DNA of 64,000 bases from Siphonodentalium dalli. Lineage: Eukaryota; Mollusca; Scaphopoda; Gadilida; Siphonodentaliidae. This document shows, one piece after another, positions 61,216-64,000 of this stretch (its first letter is position 1; each line of letters begins with the position of its first letter). Location: the NCBI GenBank assembly GCA_032622095.1, contig CP136063.1:85847980-85911979 (forward strand), read 5' to 3'. Below the pieces are notes generated by a model, which had not been told where the DNA came from, searched no databases, and worked only from the letters and a program-made list of their open reading frames with translations. The translations under genes were made by a program, and so were the position numbers.

Positions 61216-61635
61216 CAAGCCTGAGTTTAGTGTGCCTATCATTTGCAGAATGAGGTCCCCAGAGGTTGAATTTAGTGATGCTACCCTGCATAGCGGGCTA
61301 GCATCACTAAATTCACCCTCTGAGAACCTCATTCTGCATGGCCTCATCTGCTATGGGAGACATAGACTCAGATTGAAGTTTCCCAATGGTGAATATTGTG
61401 ATGCCAATTTGGGGATATAGAGAAACTAAACTAAAAAAGATATAGAATCTATGTGAAGAAGTGTCTGTAGAAATTTGATAATAAAGAAACTTTCCAGAGA
61501 AGATGAGGCCTATGCAGAATGAGGTCCCCAGAGGGTGAATTTAGTGATGCTAGCCCACTATGCGGGATAGCGTCACTTAATTCACCTGCTGAGGATCTCA
61601 TTCCACAAATGACAGGCACACTAAACTCAGACTTG
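61216..61635. mobile_element. Two-hairpin hAT-type MITE (CAAGCCT family), perfect target duplication
   Basis: Ends CAAGCCTGAG / CTCAGACTTG, flanked by identical ATTCTACT (61208, 61636). Two hairpins joined by a ~180-bp linker. It begins 22 bases after exon 15. Confidence 0.92.
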
Positions 61636-61712
61636 ATTCTACTTCACCCATTCTCATAATTGAAACAAAATAGAAAATCATGCATGTGCGGTATATCGAG
61701 GATCTGCAACAA

Positions 61713-61835
61713 GTCCCCAGTTTATAGCAGTATTTACAAAACGAATCCAGTAAATTAGGTCTGGGCCGAGCCTTTGGCAAGGTCCAAACTTAATTTACTG
61801 GACAAGTTTTGTAAATTCTGCTATAAACTGGGGAC
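61713..61835. mobile_element. Fold-back element
   Basis: GTCCCCAGTTTATAGCAG and its complement bracket inner arms (AAATTA / TAATTTACTGG) and a GGGCCGAGCCTTTGGC loop. Confidence 0.75.
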
Positions 61836-62267
61836 GAGTATTGATTCTATTTATTACATGATCCAAAACCTTGATAAACCATACTTAAATAAAAAAATGG
61901 AACATGAAACTAACATTGGCTTCTATAAGGCCTGCGATGACATTTCATGTTAGTATAGGTTGTATACCCATGTAATGAAATGGTCCCAGATAAACTATTC
62001 AAACTCTTCATTTATTAGAGTTTGCTGGAAAAATATTGGAAGCCATAGTATTTTGAGACGTATCGTACGGAATGTAGACAGACAACAAACTGAAAGTCAA
62101 AGGTCACCTGGCACTATTTCCGTTATGCAACGAACGTCGCATATCACAATTTATAGAATGGATTTATTGAATGGAATAAGGGTAGGATCATGTAATAAAC
62201 AATTTTATTTTTTACTCATGGGGCACACGCCAAAGAAGCATTCCACCTCTGCGCCGTTTGAACATAC

Positions 62268-62856
62268 TTTGTTCACACTGGCCCAAACTTTTCTTGAGCC
62301 ACCACCTTAGCCACTTGTGATTTTTTTTAGCTACTTTTAATTTATTTGAGCCACATTTTTTCAACCCATATGTTTTGCAGCCACTTTCATTTATGATTCA
62401 TGTTTTCTAAGATTCAGGTTTAGATTTGAATGTTCGACCTATGGTCACATGTACATATGTAAAATGCGCTATCAAAACACAGGGTACTAACGAGTATTAC
62501 AAGCGGATGTTACTGTTGACAAGAAATACAAGGCCTTTGTTTGACTAATGTTTGGCAGTGTAAAACAATACCATGAATGTGTGTTCTTATCGAGTAGAAA
62601 CAGGAAACCCATGCACTGTACAATAAAATTACAACCAGTCGCTGTGGCATAATCCGAGAATCAAGTAGCAAGTGCTTTCAATCAGCCTGTCTTGTGGCCA
62701 GATAGTGTTGACTGATTGTTAATCTGTCCGACGGCAATTAAGAGCCACACAACCAAATACTTTGAGCCACTTTGTTTAGCCACTAGCACATTTTGTTGAG
62801 CCACTTTTGTTTTTCTTCCGCAATTTACGAAAGTGCCTCATGACAGTGTGAACACT
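62268..62856. mobile_element. Probable inverted-repeat element with GAGCCAC subterminal motifs
   Basis: GTTCACACTGGCCC at the left and its partial complement (CAGTGTGAAC) at 62846. GAGCCAC or TAGCCAC occurs at least eight times, clustered near both ends (62294-62380, 62742-62805). Target duplication not found. Confidence 0.5.
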
Positions 62857-63169
62857 GCTTACCAATTACATTAATGAATCGGAATTTTGAATTGGGTCTG
62901 TTCTATCTCACTTTGTATAAAAAAAACGTAGCACAATTATTTCGTACCGATTAAATATTTTCCTGACAGTTGCAATGCAAATAAAAAAGTTCCATGCACA
63001 TGATTCTGGGACCATGCACGCAGGCCTGATAAATGGGATTGTACTTTGCATGGTCTTATTTAGATGGGTATAAAACTGGTATTGCAAGCCATGTAAAGTA
63101 ATTGACAGGGTCACTGGAACAGGAGGGGTGTGAAGGGGCCAGCTCTGCCACACTGGCCCTCCACAAAGG

Positions 63170-63540
63170 CCTGGATATAGTGTGTCTGACATTTGCAGAA
63201 TGAGATCCCCACAGTGGGCTAGCATCACCAAATCCATCCTCTGGGGATCTCATTCTGCTTATGCCTCATCTTCTGGGAAGTATCTATAGGCTCAAATTTC
63301 CTTCTGTTAAGTTTATATATCCCCTAAGTTGCAGAAGATAAAATGCATAATTTAGGTGACTAATGGGTGAACATCACAAGCTTTAACTAGGGAAATTCAA
63401 TCTGATCCTATGTCTCCCATAGCAGTTGAGGTCTAAGCAAAATGTGGTTCCCAGAGGGTGAATTTGATGATGCTAGATTGCCGTGCAGGATAGTATCACT
63501 AAATTCACCCTCTGGTGACCTCATTCTGAAAATGTCAGAC
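63170..63540. mobile_element. Two-hairpin MITE (CAAGCCT family), worn ends
   Basis: AGGCCTGGATATAGTGTGTC at the left; a reduced hairpin, linker, and full hairpin follow to AATGTCAGAC. Confidence 0.65.
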
Positions 63541-63579
63541 CCGCTTGCCTCCACCAAGGGAAGCACAAAGTGTTTTTAT

Positions 63580-63838
63580 CAAGCCTTGAAATAGTACGCG
63601 TGCCTGTCATTTGCAGAATGAGGTCCCCAGAGGGTGAATTTAGTGATGCTACCCCGCATAGTGGGCTAGCATCACCAAATTCACCCTCTGGGGATCTCCA
63701 TTCTGCTTACACCTCAGCAGAATGAGGTTCCCAGAGGGTGAATTTGGTGATGCTAGCCCACTATGCGGGGTAGCATCACAAAATTCACCCTCTGGGAACC
63801 TCATTCTGCAAATGACAGACACACTGTTTCAAGACTTG
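63580..63838. mobile_element. Two-hairpin hAT-type MITE (CAAGCCT family)
   Basis: CAAGCCTTGAAATAG to TGTTTCAAGACTTG, flanked by GTTTTTAT and GTCTTTAT (8 bp, one mismatch). Two adjacent hairpins. Confidence 0.85.
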
Positions 63839-64000
63839 GTCTTTATGCTTTATACTAGAAATTTACACCTACCTTCACTTAAATATGGGCATCTCATTGG
63901 TCAAGGCGCTTAGATATGCTTGGTAGCAACAATCTCTATCTGGCATCATAAGGCGCAGTGATACTTTAAGAAATTGAGCAACTCAAACCGTCACCCCCAC

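Overview
The window is nuclear DNA of an animal, most likely a marine invertebrate and probably a mollusc. It is AT-rich, has long GT-AG introns, and carries repeat types common in mollusc genomes: Helentron/pearl-like minisatellites, a tRNA-derived SINE ending in CAATCAATC, and many fold-back MITEs. The taxon is an inference. I see no prokaryotic genes, operons or CRISPR array, and no rRNA or functional tRNA gene.

One host gene is supported. It runs on the + strand from an ATG at 7451 to at least 61194 in 15 coding exons that join without a frame break (2,311 bp, about 770 residues) and continues past the right edge. The product looks like an all-helical, HEAT/ARM-like solenoid, intracellular, with no signal peptide or membrane segment. 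I cannot name it. Introns alternate phase 2, 0, 2, 0 and so on through 14 introns, so from exon 3 onward two exons encode one module of about 84-110 residues. Modules 11+12 and 13+14 are visibly related, which suggests growth by duplication of a two-exon unit.

The rest is transposon-derived. 1-7.4 kb (upstream): a 1.4 kb hAT element with a perfect 8-bp target duplication and a BED-finger remnant, a Harbinger MITE nested in an older inverted repeat, and a two-hairpin hAT-type MITE. 7.7-20 kb (introns 1-4): a TTAA-flanked fold-back carrying a nested GC-rich element, a Helentron-like minisatellite, two TA-flanked palindromic MITEs and more two-hairpin MITEs. 20-31 kb (introns 4-7): TTAA elements, the SINE, a 610-bp hAT element, and a 2.53 kb tandem duplication embedded in a 67-bp minisatellite that resembles a TTAACCC transposon end. 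31-46 kb (introns 8-10): the tail of one DIRS-type retroelement and a 4.5 kb remnant of another with inverted ends and an internal complementary region, a second hAT copy and a piggyBac-like element. 46-61 kb (introns 11-14): more fold-backs, a pearl-like array, a hAT copy split by a 1.36 kb Harbinger-type element, and a 6 kb satellite of 34-bp units. 61-64 kb: two-hairpin MITEs inside the next intron.

The most interesting points are the exon-pair architecture of the gene, the satellite that runs to within 23 bases of an exon and probably supplies its branch point, the DIRS termini, and the minisatellite resembling a transposon end. All calls come from reading the sequence; no database search was possible.
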